Numbered from the stretch's first letter, positions 35,588 to 45,098 are shown. The stretch: 64,000 nt of DNA from Burkholderia sp. WSM2230 (GCF_000472445.1 NZ_AXAJ01000001.1:620643-684642), one strand, 5' to 3'. Numbers and translations: made by a program. The notes: a model not told the origin generated them from the letters alone.

Positions 35588-36469
35588 TCAATCGCTTGCG
35601 AAGGCTGCTGCAAGGCGAGCGAGCTTGTCCGGATTGCGCTGCACCAGGATGCGGACGATCCGCTCGCTGTCCGTTTCGAACGATAGCGCCGATTCGAGCT
35701 TGCCCTGAATAAAGCGCAGCAGCGCCCACTCGCCGTTGAGCACCACGGGCCTGACGCTGACTTCGCTGCCGTAACGCCGCGAACCCGCATAGAAGAGCTG
35801 CGCGATTCGCCGGCCGCCGAGCATCGGCTTGACCACGCTCGGCACTTTGCCGCCGCCGTCGCCGATCAAAAGAGCGTCTTCGGCGAGCAGCGCGTTGATT
35901 GCCGGGAAGTCGCCGCGCTCCACAGCGTGCGCGAACATCCGCAGCAGCCGATGGTGTGTCTCGCGCGGCACGACATGGCGCGCCCGTTCGTCGCGCAGTT
36001 GTGCTTTTGCGCGGCTCACCAGCTGGCGGCAGGCTGCCTCGGTCTTGCCGATTGCCGCCGCCAGTTCGTCGTAATCCGCATCGAATACTTCGCGCAACAG
36101 GAAGGCCGCGCGCGCTTCGGGCGTGAGCCGCTCGAGCAGCATCAGGAACGCAACGGAAACGTCGTCGCTGCGCTCGACGGCTTCCTCCGGAGTGGCAGGC
36201 GAGCCGCTCAGTTGCGGTTCGGGCAGCCAGGTGCCCGTGTAGTGTTCGCGCTGGGTTTTGGCGGCGCGCAAACGGTCGATCGACACGCGTGTCGTCACCG
36301 CGACGAGCCATGCCTCGGCGTTGTCGATCTCTTCACGCGACGCCGCGTGCCAGCGCAGCCAGACGTCCTGCACGATGTCTTCGGCTTCAGCCACGGAGCC
36401 GAGCATGCGATAAGCGATCTTCTGTAAACGCGGGCGCAGACTGTTGAAGGCGCGGGCGTCTTCGTCCAT
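35588..36469 (-). CDS. ECF41-family sigma factor
   Basis: A 293-residue extracytoplasmic-function sigma factor with the long C-terminal SnoaL-like extension of the ECF41 group. All three signature motifs are present: WLPEP in the sigma2-sigma4 linker (81-85), DGGGK in the extension (204-208) and NPDKL near the end (279-283). In ECF41 the extension replaces a separate anti-sigma factor. Sigma2 is LQKIAYRMLGSVAEAEDIVQDVWLRW (in parts). The start at 36469 is where sigma2 begins. Likely targets are its own promoter and a nearby oxidoreductase gene. Confidence 0.9.
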   Translation of the reverse strand: MDEDARAFNSLRPRLQKIAYRMLGSVAEAEDIVQDVWLRWHAASREEIDNAEAWLVAVTTRVSIDRLRAAKTQREHYTGTWLPEPQLSGSPATPEEAVERSDDVSVAFLMLLERLTPEARAAFLLREVFDADYDELAAAIGKTEAACRQLVSRAKAQLRDERARHVVPRETHHRLLRMFAHAVERGDFPAINALLAEDALLIGDGGGKVPSVVKPMLGGRRIAQLFYAGSRRYGSEVSVRPVVLNGEWALLRFIQGKLESALSFETDSERIVRILVQRNPDKLARLAAAFASD

Positions 36470-36581
36470 GGACAGGCTTCCGGTTGCGTTAAGACAGGCC
36501 CCGCACAAAGGCGAGGCCGACACGCGCATATTGCCATGGACTGCGGCGGTTTCTGCCTACGCCGTTCGCTCGCGCCTGACA

Positions 36582-36604
36582 ACGGCGGCCGGCGTGGCCG
36601 CCGT
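36582..36604 (-). terminator. hairpin after the RidA gene
   Basis: ACGGCGGCC and GGCCGCCGT pair perfectly (9 bases, 5-base loop) about 50 bases past the stop of the last gene of the long minus-strand operon. The following bases on that strand are TTGT only. It is a candidate end of the operon. Confidence 0.45.
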
Positions 36605-36652
36605 CGCCAGCTCGTCATCGTTTTGTGGATCGCCGCGGTTTGGCGAACACGC

Positions 36653-37006
36653 TCAGGCAAGCGCGACTACCGCGATCTCGACCAGCAGCTCCGGCGCGGC
36701 GAGCCGGGCTTGTACTGTCGCGCGCGTGGGCGCGCAGCCTTGCGGAACCCACGCGTCCCACACTTCGTTCATGCCGGCGAAATCGCGTGCGATGTCCGCG
36801 AGCCAGACCTGCGCGGACACAAGTCTCGTCTTGTCGATGCCGGCCTTGTGCAGAAAGCCGTCGATTTTCTCGAGTACTTTGGCGGTCTGAAGCTTGACAT
36901 CCGGCGCGTGATCGGACGAAGTCTGGCCGCCGACGAACACAAGGCCGCCCGCCTTGACGACGCGGCTCATACGTTGATTGGTTTCGATACGAACGATATC
37001 GGTCAT
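36653..37006 (-). CDS. RidA-family enamine/imine deaminase
   Basis: A 117-residue Rid protein. The block RATVQARLAAPELLVEIAVVA carries the active-site Arg101 and the conserved Glu110. RidA proteins hydrolyse reactive enamines and imines released by amino-acid-oxidising enzymes. As the last gene of an operon with flavin amine dehydrogenases, it probably clears their imine product. It lies 84 bases after the FAD oxidoreductase. Confidence 0.85.
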   Translation of the reverse strand: MTDIVRIETNQRMSRVVKAGGLVFVGGQTSSDHAPDVKLQTAKVLEKIDGFLHKAGIDKTRLVSAQVWLADIARDFAGMNEVWDAWVPQGCAPTRATVQARLAAPELLVEIAVVALA

Positions 37007-37090
37007 GAGAATCTCTCGGGTTGAGGTCGAACGAAGCCGCCGCGCGCGCTCAGTGAAAACGCGCGGCAAAGCAGGAAACAGTGCAATGGC

Positions 37091-38266
37091 TCAATGCGTC
37101 GTGACGAGGTGCGTGGCGCGCGCGTCGCAAGAGGCCGCATTGCTTGTGAAACGGTCGATTGCAAATGCATCGAGCGAAAGGGACGGTGTGCCGTCGAGCA
37201 TCAGTTCGGACACCAGCTTTCCGCAGCCGGGCCCGAGCTGAAAACCGCTGCCGCAATAGCCAAACGAGTAATACAGATCCGACGCCTTGCGGCTCGCGGA
37301 AATGACGGGAAGTTCATCTTCTGTGAACGCTTCGACGCCTGCCCAGGCGCGGTTCACCCCAAGGTTACGCAGATGCGGAAACAGGTCGGTCACGGTTCGC
37401 GCGCTGCGTACGAGCCGCACGAAATCGACCTCGCCGTGACGGTTGGCCAGATCGGCAATGCCGATCAGCTTTCCGCCGATCACCACCGTGCCGTTGTCGA
37501 ACTGCTTGAACGACAGCGGCCTGCCGGTTGCGCCCAGCGTCGCCCGGCAGAACGGCGCGACTCGATGCGTGACCATCAGCATCAGACCTTCGGGATGCAC
37601 CGGCACCGGTTCGCCGACCTGCTTCGCGAGTTCGCCGGACCACGCGCCAGCGGTCACCAGCAGTTTTTGCGCGCTGAACGTGCCGCCCGGCGTGTGCGCG
37701 AGCCAGCGCGTGCCGCGCTGCTCGATGCGGCGCACGGCGGTGCCTTCCAGAAAACGCGTGCCGAGCCGCTCGGCGGCGCGCCGGAACGCTGTCGTTGTCC
37801 GGTAGGGCAGCGCGTAGCCGTCGCGCTCGACCCAGATTCCGCCGGTGACATGGCGCGCGAGCGCGGGTTCGAGTTCGAGCACGGTTTCCCGGTCGATCAC
37901 GTTTTCGTGCGTGAAGCCGTGCGATTGCAGCAGTGCAACGCGCTCGCGGCAGGCGGCGAGTTCGTCGTCGGTTTCGGCGATCTTCAACTGGCCGGACGCG
38001 ACGAAGCCGCCGTCTTCCCCGAGCAGATCGGCCATGCCGTGCCAGATTTCACGCGACATCAATGCGAGCGGAATTTCGGGCAGCGGGCGCCCCAGCGTGC
38101 GCACGCCGCCCGCGTTCACGCCCGACGAATGACGCGCGACGTAATCGGCTTCGAGCACGATCGCCTTTGCGCCGCGTCGTGCAAGATGAAACGCGCTGCT
38201 CGTGCCGTGCAGCCCGCCGCCGACTACGAGGACATCGGCTTCCTCGAGAACAGTCGCGTCACTCAC
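37091..38266 (-). CDS. FAD-dependent amine oxidoreductase (second HcnC-type subunit)
   Basis: A 391-residue DAO-family flavoprotein. The FAD motif is VLVVGGGLHGTSSAFHLARRG (in parts: VVGGGLHG), then VNAGGVRTLGRP and the C-terminal YYSFGYCGSGFQLGPGCGK. The GTG at 38266 is chosen because GGAG lies 9 bases upstream; the TTG 6 bases earlier is too close. It overlaps the preceding gene by 8 bases. It belongs with the HcnA/B-type subunits and the other HcnC-type protein (40067), so the operon has two catalytic FAD subunits, perhaps for two substrates. Confidence 0.82.
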   Translation of the reverse strand: MSDATVLEEADVLVVGGGLHGTSSAFHLARRGAKAIVLEADYVARHSSGVNAGGVRTLGRPLPEIPLALMSREIWHGMADLLGEDGGFVASGQLKIAETDDELAACRERVALLQSHGFTHENVIDRETVLELEPALARHVTGGIWVERDGYALPYRTTTAFRRAAERLGTRFLEGTAVRRIEQRGTRWLAHTPGGTFSAQKLLVTAGAWSGELAKQVGEPVPVHPEGLMLMVTHRVAPFCRATLGATGRPLSFKQFDNGTVVIGGKLIGIADLANRHGEVDFVRLVRSARTVTDLFPHLRNLGVNRAWAGVEAFTEDELPVISASRKASDLYYSFGYCGSGFQLGPGCGKLVSELMLDGTPSLSLDAFAIDRFTSNAASCDARATHLVTTH

Positions 38267-39665
38267 CGGCAAGTTCTCCGAGCGTAAGCGGCTTGATTGG
38301 CGGACGGATGCGGTAGTAGCCGACTTCGGCGGGCGACACGCGCCGCGCGTCGGCGATCACTTCCGTCACCGTGAGACCGCACATGCGACCCTGGCATGGT
38401 CCCATGCCGCAGCGTCCGAACGACTTGGCCTGATTCGGCCCGACACAGCCGAGTCCGACGAACTTGCGCAACTCGCCGGCGGTAACTTCCTCGCAACGGC
38501 AAACAATGGTCTCGTCGCGCGGAATGCGGTTGATGTCGCGCGGACGATAGAGGCTGTCGAGAAACGGCCGGATGCGCATGACGCCCGCCAACGCGCGGCG
38601 ATGCACAGCGGCTTTTGCATCGCGGTCCGCCGCGCTGATCGCGCCAAGCTGCGCGGCCACCGCGAGTGCCGCAAGCTCGCCCTGCAGGGCAGCCGCCTGC
38701 GCACCGCCAATGCCCGCGCCGTCGCCCGCGACGAAAATGCCGGGCACGTCCAGCTCGCCCCACGCATCGAGTTCCGGCGTGAAGCATAGCTGCGCGTCGT
38801 CCCAGCGGTGCGATGCGCGCAACGCCTGGGTGAACTGCGTGTTCGGCACGACGCCCTGGTGCAGCAGGATCACGTCGGCTTCAATACGATGCGCCGCGCC
38901 TTTCGTCGTGAAGTGAAGAGCGGCGGCGCGTTCGACCTGATCATGGCCGATGCGCGCCTCGACGCGCAGATCGTCGGCCGCTTCGAAGATCGGCACGCCT
39001 GCATCGCGCAGCGTGCGAATCAGTTGCAAGCCCTTGCTGAGGAAAGGCCATGCGCGCAACGCCGAGAGCATGTGACGCTTGGCGCGCCAGCGGTCTTCGT
39101 GACGCGTGGTGTCGACCAGCGCGCGAATCGGCACGCCGGCGCGCACGTACTGCCAGCCGAGCAGATAAAGTAGCGGTCCACAGCCCGCGAGCACGGGCGG
39201 CGCGGCGGGCACTTCGCCGGCGCTCTTCAGGAGAATTTGCGCGGCGCCCGCCGTCAGCACGCCGGGCAGCGTCCAGCCGGGAATTGGAAACGGCCGCTCG
39301 AGCGCGCCGCTTGCGAGAATCACGCGTTGCGCGTCGAAGCTGCCGATCTTGCCGTCCTTCAGATAATTGACGCCGCGCTCGCGCGTGACCTGCCACACCG
39401 TTGCGTTGGTCAGATGGCGCGCGCCGGACGCGGCGAAGGCGTCGGCAATGGCGGCCCCGGCCGCGTAATCGGGGCCGAGAATCTCCTTGCGGCGCGCATC
39501 GGCGCGACCGATCGCGCGATAAATCTGGCCGCCCACGGCGTCCTGTTCGTCGATCAATACGGTCGCAAGGCCCGCGCGCGCTGCGCGCGTCGCCGCGCTC
39601 AGGCCTGCGGGACCGGCGCCCACCACGACCACGTCGACGGCCTGGGTTGCGAAATCAGCGGCCAT
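38259..39665 (-). CDS. HcnB/OoxA-type FAD/NAD(P) subunit with BFD-like iron-sulfur domain
   Basis: A 468-residue protein: N-terminal FAD motif VVVVGAGPAGLSAATRAARAG (in parts: VVGAGPAGLS), a second nucleotide fold ending IFVAGDGAGIGGAQAAALQG, and a C-terminal bacterioferritin-associated-ferredoxin-like domain with four Cys in VCRCEEVT and GRCGMGPCQGRMC. This is the alpha subunit type of opine oxidases, hydrogen-cyanide synthase and D-hydroxyproline dehydrogenase. The start at 39665 has GGAG 7 bases upstream and overlaps the HcnA-type gene by 11 bases. Confidence 0.85.
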   Translation of the reverse strand: MAADFATQAVDVVVVGAGPAGLSAATRAARAGLATVLIDEQDAVGGQIYRAIGRADARRKEILGPDYAAGAAIADAFAASGARHLTNATVWQVTRERGVNYLKDGKIGSFDAQRVILASGALERPFPIPGWTLPGVLTAGAAQILLKSAGEVPAAPPVLAGCGPLLYLLGWQYVRAGVPIRALVDTTRHEDRWRAKRHMLSALRAWPFLSKGLQLIRTLRDAGVPIFEAADDLRVEARIGHDQVERAAALHFTTKGAAHRIEADVILLHQGVVPNTQFTQALRASHRWDDAQLCFTPELDAWGELDVPGIFVAGDGAGIGGAQAAALQGELAALAVAAQLGAISAADRDAKAAVHRRALAGVMRIRPFLDSLYRPRDINRIPRDETIVCRCEEVTAGELRKFVGLGCVGPNQAKSFGRCGMGPCQGRMCGLTVTEVIADARRVSPAEVGYYRIRPPIKPLTLGELAGE

Positions 39666-40059
39666 GGGCGTTCTCCAGCGATGCATCGGCGCGATTCGCG
39701 GGAGGCAGGTCGCGCGCGCCTTCCTGCGAGCGGATGCGCATGCCGGCTTTCACCTCGACCATGCAGGCCTGGCGGCTCGGCACGCCGTCAATCTCGACGA
39801 GGCACTCGAAGCACGCGCCCATCATGCAGAACGGCCCGCGCGGTGCGCCCGAGACAGGCGTCGCGCGAAAGCGCGCTACGCCCGCGGCGAGCAGCGCCGC
39901 CGCAACGGAGCGGCCACTCGGCACCGTCAACGGCTGCTCGTTGAACCAGATCGCAATGTTGGTCGCGGCGGCATCTGCGCCCGGCAACGGTCTGAACAGC
40001 GTGGGTGCCGGCGTTTGAATGCGCGCCGGGTCGGGCGTTTGAGTCGATCGAGTAGTCAT
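39655..40059 (-). CDS. HcnA-type [2Fe-2S] subunit
   Basis: A 134-residue protein with a ferredoxin-like fold: IAIWFNEQPLTVPSGRSVAAALLAAG, then Cys78, Cys83, Cys86 (FCMMGACFEC) and Cys99 (RQACMVEV), a complete [2Fe-2S] set. It is the small electron-transfer subunit that pairs with HcnB- and HcnC-type partners. It sits between them with an 11-base overlap downstream and a 7-base gap upstream. The N-terminal 30 residues are Pro/Thr-rich. Confidence 0.85.
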   Translation of the reverse strand: MTTRSTQTPDPARIQTPAPTLFRPLPGADAAATNIAIWFNEQPLTVPSGRSVAAALLAAGVARFRATPVSGAPRGPFCMMGACFECLVEIDGVPSRQACMVEVKAGMRIRSQEGARDLPPANRADASLENAHGR

Positions 40060-40066
40060 GTCGGAT

Positions 40067-41215
40067 TCAATGAGCAGGAGTCAGTTGCGTTGCGTGCTCG
40101 AAGCGTCGCGCGGAGAAGGTGGGCAGTTCGTCGGGCAGCGGCGCGCCCATGATCCACGGTGCGACGCGCAGCGCGTGCGCGGCGGCGAGCGTCACGCCGC
40201 TATGGCAGGTGACCACGAACGCGCCCGGGTGTGCTTCCGACTGGTCGTAGATGGGAAAGCCGTCGGGGCTGTAGACGCGCAGCGCCGCCCACATGCGCAC
40301 GAGCCGCACATGCTTGAGCATCGGAAAAGCGCGCACGCCGCGACGGGCGATGTCGGCAAGCACGGGCGTCGTCGTGAAATCGTCGAAGCCCACTTCTTCC
40401 ATCGAATCGCCGAACTGCACGCTGCCCTCATCGGTCTGCCGCACGTTGAGCGTCGGATAGTGGAGAAACGGCGCGACGCGCTCGCTCACCAGCACCTGCC
40501 CGCGATTCGGCGCGACCGGTGCCTCGAGCTGGACGAACGGTGCAAGCGTGCGATTGCCGAGTCCCGCGGCGAGGACCACCTTCGCGGCACGATAAGTGCC
40601 GCGTTTGCCATGCACCACGAAGCCTTGCCCTTGCGGCTCGATGCGCTGCGCCCGTTCCGCCGATACGAGCCGCACGCCGCGCGCCTGCATCGCCGTGTGC
40701 AGTGCGCGCAGCAGCTTGAGCGGATTCACGTGGCCGTCCATCGGCGAGTAGCTGGCGCCGATCACCGCGCTGCCGATCTGCGGAATGCGCGCGCGTACTT
40801 CTGCGGCATCGAGCATCTGGTAGGGGTAATCGCCGAGTTCGGCGCGCAGCGTCGAAAGGCGCTTGTCGCGCTCGGCGAGTTCTCCGTCGGTGAAGCAGAA
40901 GTGAAAGCCGCCGGGCTGTTTCAACGCCACATCCACGCCCGATTCCTGCAGCAGTGCCTGCGCAAGTTGCGGCCAGCGCGTGGCGGAACTGCGGGACCAG
41001 CGCGCATACGGAGACAGGCCGTAGCCCTTGCCCTGAATCCAGACGAGGCCGAAATTGCCGCGCGAGGCGCGTAGGCCGCCGTCGTCCTCGTCGAGCACGG
41101 TCACGCGCGCGCCTTCGCGGGCGAGTCCGTATGCGACGGCGGAGCCGACGAGGCCGCCGCCCACCACGATCACATCCGCGAGCGCGCCGGAACCGGCGGT
41201 GCCTGAAGACGTCAT
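40067..41215 (-). CDS. HcnC/OoxB-type FAD amine dehydrogenase subunit
   Basis: A 382-residue DAO-family flavoprotein with DVIVVGGGLVGSAVAYGLARE (in parts: VVGGGLVGSA), RGNFGLVWIQGKG and FVVTCHSGVTLAAAHA. It is the catalytic beta subunit type of octopine/nopaline oxidases and D-hydroxyproline dehydrogenases, oxidising a secondary or D-amine at FAD. Its ATG overlaps the permease stop (ATGA), tying it to the transporter. The substrate is not readable; the OccR-like regulator suggests an opine-like compound. Confidence 0.83.
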   Translation of the reverse strand: MTSSGTAGSGALADVIVVGGGLVGSAVAYGLAREGARVTVLDEDDGGLRASRGNFGLVWIQGKGYGLSPYARWSRSSATRWPQLAQALLQESGVDVALKQPGGFHFCFTDGELAERDKRLSTLRAELGDYPYQMLDAAEVRARIPQIGSAVIGASYSPMDGHVNPLKLLRALHTAMQARGVRLVSAERAQRIEPQGQGFVVHGKRGTYRAAKVVLAAGLGNRTLAPFVQLEAPVAPNRGQVLVSERVAPFLHYPTLNVRQTDEGSVQFGDSMEEVGFDDFTTTPVLADIARRGVRAFPMLKHVRLVRMWAALRVYSPDGFPIYDQSEAHPGAFVVTCHSGVTLAAAHALRVAPWIMGAPLPDELPTFSARRFEHATQLTPAH

Positions 41216-42009
41216 TGAGCTTCTCCGATCAGAATGCGGTCCAGTCCGACCATGCGGTCGAGCAGCACCATCAGCAGGACCGTGCCGACAATCAGCACCG
41301 CCGACACAGAAGCGACGAGCGGGTCGATCGTCTGCGCGATCTGGTTGTACATGGCGACGGGCAGCGTGGTGGTGCCGGGCGTCGCGACGAAAATGGTCAT
41401 CGTCAGTTCGTCGAAACTCTGGATGAACGAGAGCACCCAGCCGCCCGCCACGCCGGTGCGGATCATCGGCAGCACCACGCGGCGGAAGGCGGTGAAGCGG
41501 CTCGCGCCGCACGAGAGGGCGGCGCGTTGCGCATCGCGATCGAGCCCGACTGCCGACGAGAGCGCAAGACGCAGCGCATACGGCAGCACGATCACCACGT
41601 GCGCGCAGACCAGCGACCAGAACGAGCCGGACAGATGCAGCAGGGAAAGAAAGCGCAGGAACGCGATGCCGAGCACGACGGCGGGGATCATCATCGGCGA
41701 GAGGAAGAAGCTCGTGAGCGCCGCGCGGCCGGGAAAGCGATAGCGCGCAATGGCGAGCGCGGCGGGCACCGCGAGCAGCACACCGATGGTCGCCGCCGCG
41801 AACGCAAGCCGGACCGACAGCCAGAAAGCCGCGACGATGTCGCCGTTCTCGATGATCGCGCGGAACCAGCGCAGCGACGCGCCATCGAAGGGCATCGAAA
41901 TGAAGCCCTTGTCGGTAAACGCCACGAGCATCACCACCACGAGCGGCGCGAGAATGAAGCTCAGAAAGAACGCGTTATAGATGAGGCCGGCCATGCCGTT
42001 CTGTTTCAT
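41212..42009 (-). CDS. ABC transporter permease (PotC-type)
   Basis: A 265-residue inner-membrane permease with six predicted segments. The EAA-type loop that contacts the ATPase is AALSCGASRFTAFRRVVLPMI. It belongs to the spermidine/putrescine-class importers. It pairs with the permease at 42026, the ATPase at 42885 and the binding protein at 44022, and is coupled by ATGA to the HcnC-type gene that would use the imported compound. Confidence 0.88.
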   Translation of the reverse strand: MKQNGMAGLIYNAFFLSFILAPLVVVMLVAFTDKGFISMPFDGASLRWFRAIIENGDIVAAFWLSVRLAFAAATIGVLLAVPAALAIARYRFPGRAALTSFFLSPMMIPAVVLGIAFLRFLSLLHLSGSFWSLVCAHVVIVLPYALRLALSSAVGLDRDAQRAALSCGASRFTAFRRVVLPMIRTGVAGGWVLSFIQSFDELTMTIFVATPGTTTLPVAMYNQIAQTIDPLVASVSAVLIVGTVLLMVLLDRMVGLDRILIGEAQ

Positions 42010-42025
42010 GATCGCTCTCCTTAGC

Positions 42026-42898
42026 TCAGTCGAAGATGTGCTTGAAGCGGCGCTCGGCGAGGCGGCTGCAGCCCATTACGATCGCCACATTGGCGATCAG
42101 CAGCAGCACGGCGATGCTCGCGCCGAGCGGCCAGTTCAGCGTGCCGAGGAACTCGTCGTAAGCGGCGGTGGCGACCACTTTCAGGCGCCGTCCGCCGATC
42201 AGCGCGGGCGTGGCGAATGCCGACGCCGACAACGCGAACACGATGATCGAGCCCGACAGCACGCCCGGCATGATCTGTGGCAGCACCACACGGCGGAATA
42301 CCGCGAACGGCGAGCCGCCGAGCGAGCGGCCGGCCCATTCCACTTGCGGGTCGAGCTTTTGCATCGTCGCCCACACGGACATCACCATGAAGGGCACCAG
42401 CACATGCGTGAGCGCGATGATCATGCCGGTCATCGTGAAGACGAGGCGAATGGGCTCGTCGGTGATGTGCAGCGATTGCAGCGCGTTGTTGAGCACGCCG
42501 TTGTTGCCGAGCAGAATCTGCCAACCGAGCGTGCGCACCACGACCGAGATCAGCAGCGGTCCGAGTACGATCAGCAGACATAGCGACTGCCATGGGCGCT
42601 TCATCCGCGCGAGCACGATCGTTTCGGGCACGCCGAGCACGATGGACAACAGCGTGACGGCGAAGGCGAGCCCCGCGGTGCGCAGAAAGATCGCGCCATA
42701 GTAAGGATCGCTTACCACTTGCCAGTAGTTCGTGAGCGTATAGGCGGAGGTGACGCCGGCGGTGTCGCTGAATACGCGGAACGACAGCATCAGCGTGAGC
42801 ACGAGCGGCACCAGCAAGAGGCCGACGAAAAGCAGCAACGCGGGCCCCGACAGCAGCCACGGCGCGGCGCCGGCGCGGTCGTCGTCAAGCGTGGCCAT
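42026..42898 (-). CDS. ABC transporter permease (PotB-type)
   Basis: A 290-residue inner-membrane permease with six predicted segments. The EAA-type loop reads WAGRSLGGSPFAVFRRVVLPQI. The short N-terminus (DDRAGAAPWLLSGPALLLF) is cytoplasmic. Its start overlaps the ATPase gene by 14 bases and it ends 16 bases before the partner permease, so the transporter genes are one transcript. Confidence 0.88.
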   Translation of the reverse strand: MATLDDDRAGAAPWLLSGPALLLFVGLLLVPLVLTLMLSFRVFSDTAGVTSAYTLTNYWQVVSDPYYGAIFLRTAGLAFAVTLLSIVLGVPETIVLARMKRPWQSLCLLIVLGPLLISVVVRTLGWQILLGNNGVLNNALQSLHITDEPIRLVFTMTGMIIALTHVLVPFMVMSVWATMQKLDPQVEWAGRSLGGSPFAVFRRVVLPQIMPGVLSGSIIVFALSASAFATPALIGGRRLKVVATAAYDEFLGTLNWPLGASIAVLLLIANVAIVMGCSRLAERRFKHIFD

Positions 42899-43964
42899 GA
42901 GCGGTCTCCGGGCCGTCTTGCGTCAGCACGCGCAGGTCGTCGTCGGTCCATGCGAGGCCCACTTCGTGGCCTTCGCCGGGCGGCGGTGCGCCGAGATTCG
43001 GCTGCGCGACGCGCAGTTTGCCGAGCGCGGTGTCCACTTCGAGCAGCCATTGATTGCCGACGAAAACCCGCGTCGTGATGCGCCCGCGCACGCGGGCATC
43101 GCCATTGGCAAGATGCACTTTCTCCGGGCGGATATAGACATGCACGGCGCCGTCGACGTGCCGGCCTTCGTGCGGCACATGCAGCGTAGCGCCCGCCACG
43201 GCGACGATCGCGCAGCGCGGATTGCGGCGCAACACTTCGCCGGACAGCGTGTTGGTGCGGCCAAGAAACGTCGAGGCGAACGGCGTGGCGGGGCGCTCGT
43301 ACGCGTCGTAGGGCGTACTCAGTTGCGCAATCACGCCGCGATGCATGACGGCGATGCGGTCGCTCATCGTCATCGCCTCCACCTGATCGTGCGTGACGAG
43401 AATCGTCGTGATGCCGAGGCGCTTCTGGATCGCGCGAAGCTCGATGTGCATCTCCTCGCGCAGCTTGGCGTCGAGGTTCGACATCGGCTCGTCGAGCAGC
43501 AGCAGTTCGGGCTCCATCGCGATGGCGCGCGCAATCGCCACGCGCTGCCGCTGGCCGCCCGACAATTCCTTCGGGTAACGATGCCCGAGACCGTTCAGGC
43601 GCACGAGCGCCAGCGCTTCGGCCACCCGCTCCTCGCGCTCGCGGCGCCTGACCTTGCGCATTTCCAGCCCGAAGCCGACGTTGCCCGCCACGCTCATGTG
43701 CGGAAACAGCGCGTAACTTTGAAACACTACGCCGATGCCCCGTTTCTCCGGACGCTCGTTCGTGATGTCGCGGCCGTCGAGCAGAACGCGGCCGGTGGTC
43801 GGCGAGACGAAACCGGCCACCATTTGCAGCGTGGTGGTCTTGCCGCAGCCGGACGGGCCGAGCAGCGCGAGCAGCTCGCCGCGTTCGACATCCAGGTCAA
43901 GCTTTTCTATTGCCGTGAAATCGCCGTAGCGTTTCGAGATGCCTTGCAGAGTCAGGAAGGCCAT
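42885..43964 (-). CDS. ABC transporter ATPase (PotA-type)
   Basis: A 359-residue ATPase. Walker A GPSGCGKT lies at 36-43, followed by the signature LSGGQRQRVAIARA, Walker B LLLLDEPMSNLD and the H-loop VTHDQVEA. A C-terminal TOBE domain (from about 275) is typical of polyamine-class importers. It energises the two permeases encoded immediately downstream. Confidence 0.92.
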   Translation of the reverse strand: MAFLTLQGISKRYGDFTAIEKLDLDVERGELLALLGPSGCGKTTTLQMVAGFVSPTTGRVLLDGRDITNERPEKRGIGVVFQSYALFPHMSVAGNVGFGLEMRKVRRREREERVAEALALVRLNGLGHRYPKELSGGQRQRVAIARAIAMEPELLLLDEPMSNLDAKLREEMHIELRAIQKRLGITTILVTHDQVEAMTMSDRIAVMHRGVIAQLSTPYDAYERPATPFASTFLGRTNTLSGEVLRRNPRCAIVAVAGATLHVPHEGRHVDGAVHVYIRPEKVHLANGDARVRGRITTRVFVGNQWLLEVDTALGKLRVAQPNLGAPPPGEGHEVGLAWTDDDLRVLTQDGPETAHGHA

Positions 43965-44021
43965 GCGCCTTGCTCCTTCATCGGTTCGCGCGCCGCGCGA
44001 GGGACTGGCCGGTGCCGCACG

Positions 44022-45098
44022 TCAGCGCTCGACAGAGCGATTCCAGCGCTCGGTCCATTCGGTGCGATGCTGGTTGATGGTCGCCCAGTCCATTGCGGTG
44101 AGCTTCGCGATCTGGTCGGGACCATACGGCACGCGTGCGGCGATTTCGGGCGTGAGCTTCACTGTCCGGTTCACCGGACCAAGACCGATGTTTTGTGCCT
44201 GCAGCACCTGTACTTCCGGGCTCAACAGGTACTGAACGAACTGCTGCGATAGCTGCGGCTGCGCGTTTTCCGCGACCACGCACGCCGCCACCTGCAGCGC
44301 GACCGCGCCTTCCTTCGGGTAGATGAACTTCAGCGGAAAGCCGGTGTTCTGCAATGCCACCGCGCGGCCGCTGCCATACGGCGCGAGGATCACGTCGCCG
44401 GCCTGCATCTGGCCGTCCATCTCGCCGGGCGTCGGCGCCCACGAGAGCACGTTGGGCGCGACCTGCTTCGTCATCGCGGTAAAGCCCGGGTCGATGTTCT
44501 TCTCGCCGCCGCCGGACAGACGCGCGAGCATCACGAGCGTATGCAGGCCGTAGGTGTTGGTGATCGGCGGGACGCCGAGCTTGCCCTTGATGCGGCTATC
44601 CATGAGCGACTTCCACGAATCGGGCGGCGGCAGGCCGGCCTTCCTGAAGGCCTCCTCGTTGTAGCCGATACCGGTGGCCACCATGCCGACGCCGATCGCG
44701 CCAGGCCCGAGTTTCGCGAGCGGGTAGACGTCTTTCATCACGGGCGCGTCGTCGAGCTTCGCGCAGAGGTTCAATTGCATTGCCTGATACATGGGACCGT
44801 CGTCCATCACCGCGACGTTGATCTGCTGGTGGCCCTTCTGCGCCTGGAGCTTGGCGAGCGTATCGCTCGAATTGCCCGCGACGTAGACAATCTTCACGTT
44901 GTGCGCCTTCTCGAACGGCGGAATGATTTTCTGCCGGTAAAGCTGCTCGTTCGAGCCGCCCACGTTGGCGACATACAGCGTGGTCTCGGCCTGTGCGACG
45001 AGCGGCGCGGCGAGGCTCAAGGCGAGGGATATGACGGCGAGCGAGGTGAAGGACGAGGCAGACGGGGCGAACAGGCGGCGATGCAGCGCTCTTTTCAT
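44022..45098 (-). CDS. ABC transporter substrate-binding protein (PotD-class)
   Basis: A 358-residue periplasmic binding protein. It has a signal peptide (to about residue 37, VAQA), then TTLYVANVGGSNEQLYRQKIIPPFEK, a type-2 fold typical of the Fe3+/spermidine/putrescine cluster. It is the first gene of the operon, directly after the divergent promoter with the OccR-like LysR. The ligand is unknown and could be a cationic or opine-like amino compound. Confidence 0.87.
   Translation of the reverse strand: MKRALHRRLFAPSASSFTSLAVISLALSLAAPLVAQAETTLYVANVGGSNEQLYRQKIIPPFEKAHNVKIVYVAGNSSDTLAKLQAQKGHQQINVAVMDDGPMYQAMQLNLCAKLDDAPVMKDVYPLAKLGPGAIGVGMVATGIGYNEEAFRKAGLPPPDSWKSLMDSRIKGKLGVPPITNTYGLHTLVMLARLSGGGEKNIDPGFTAMTKQVAPNVLSWAPTPGEMDGQMQAGDVILAPYGSGRAVALQNTGFPLKFIYPKEGAVALQVAACVVAENAQPQLSQQFVQYLLSPEVQVLQAQNIGLGPVNRTVKLTPEIAARVPYGPDQIAKLTAMDWATINQHRTEWTERWNRSVER

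Noticed and set aside
41212..45098. Naming the importer potABCD
   Set aside because: Family membership is clear but the ligand is not; linkage to opine-type dehydrogenases argues against a plain polyamine importer.
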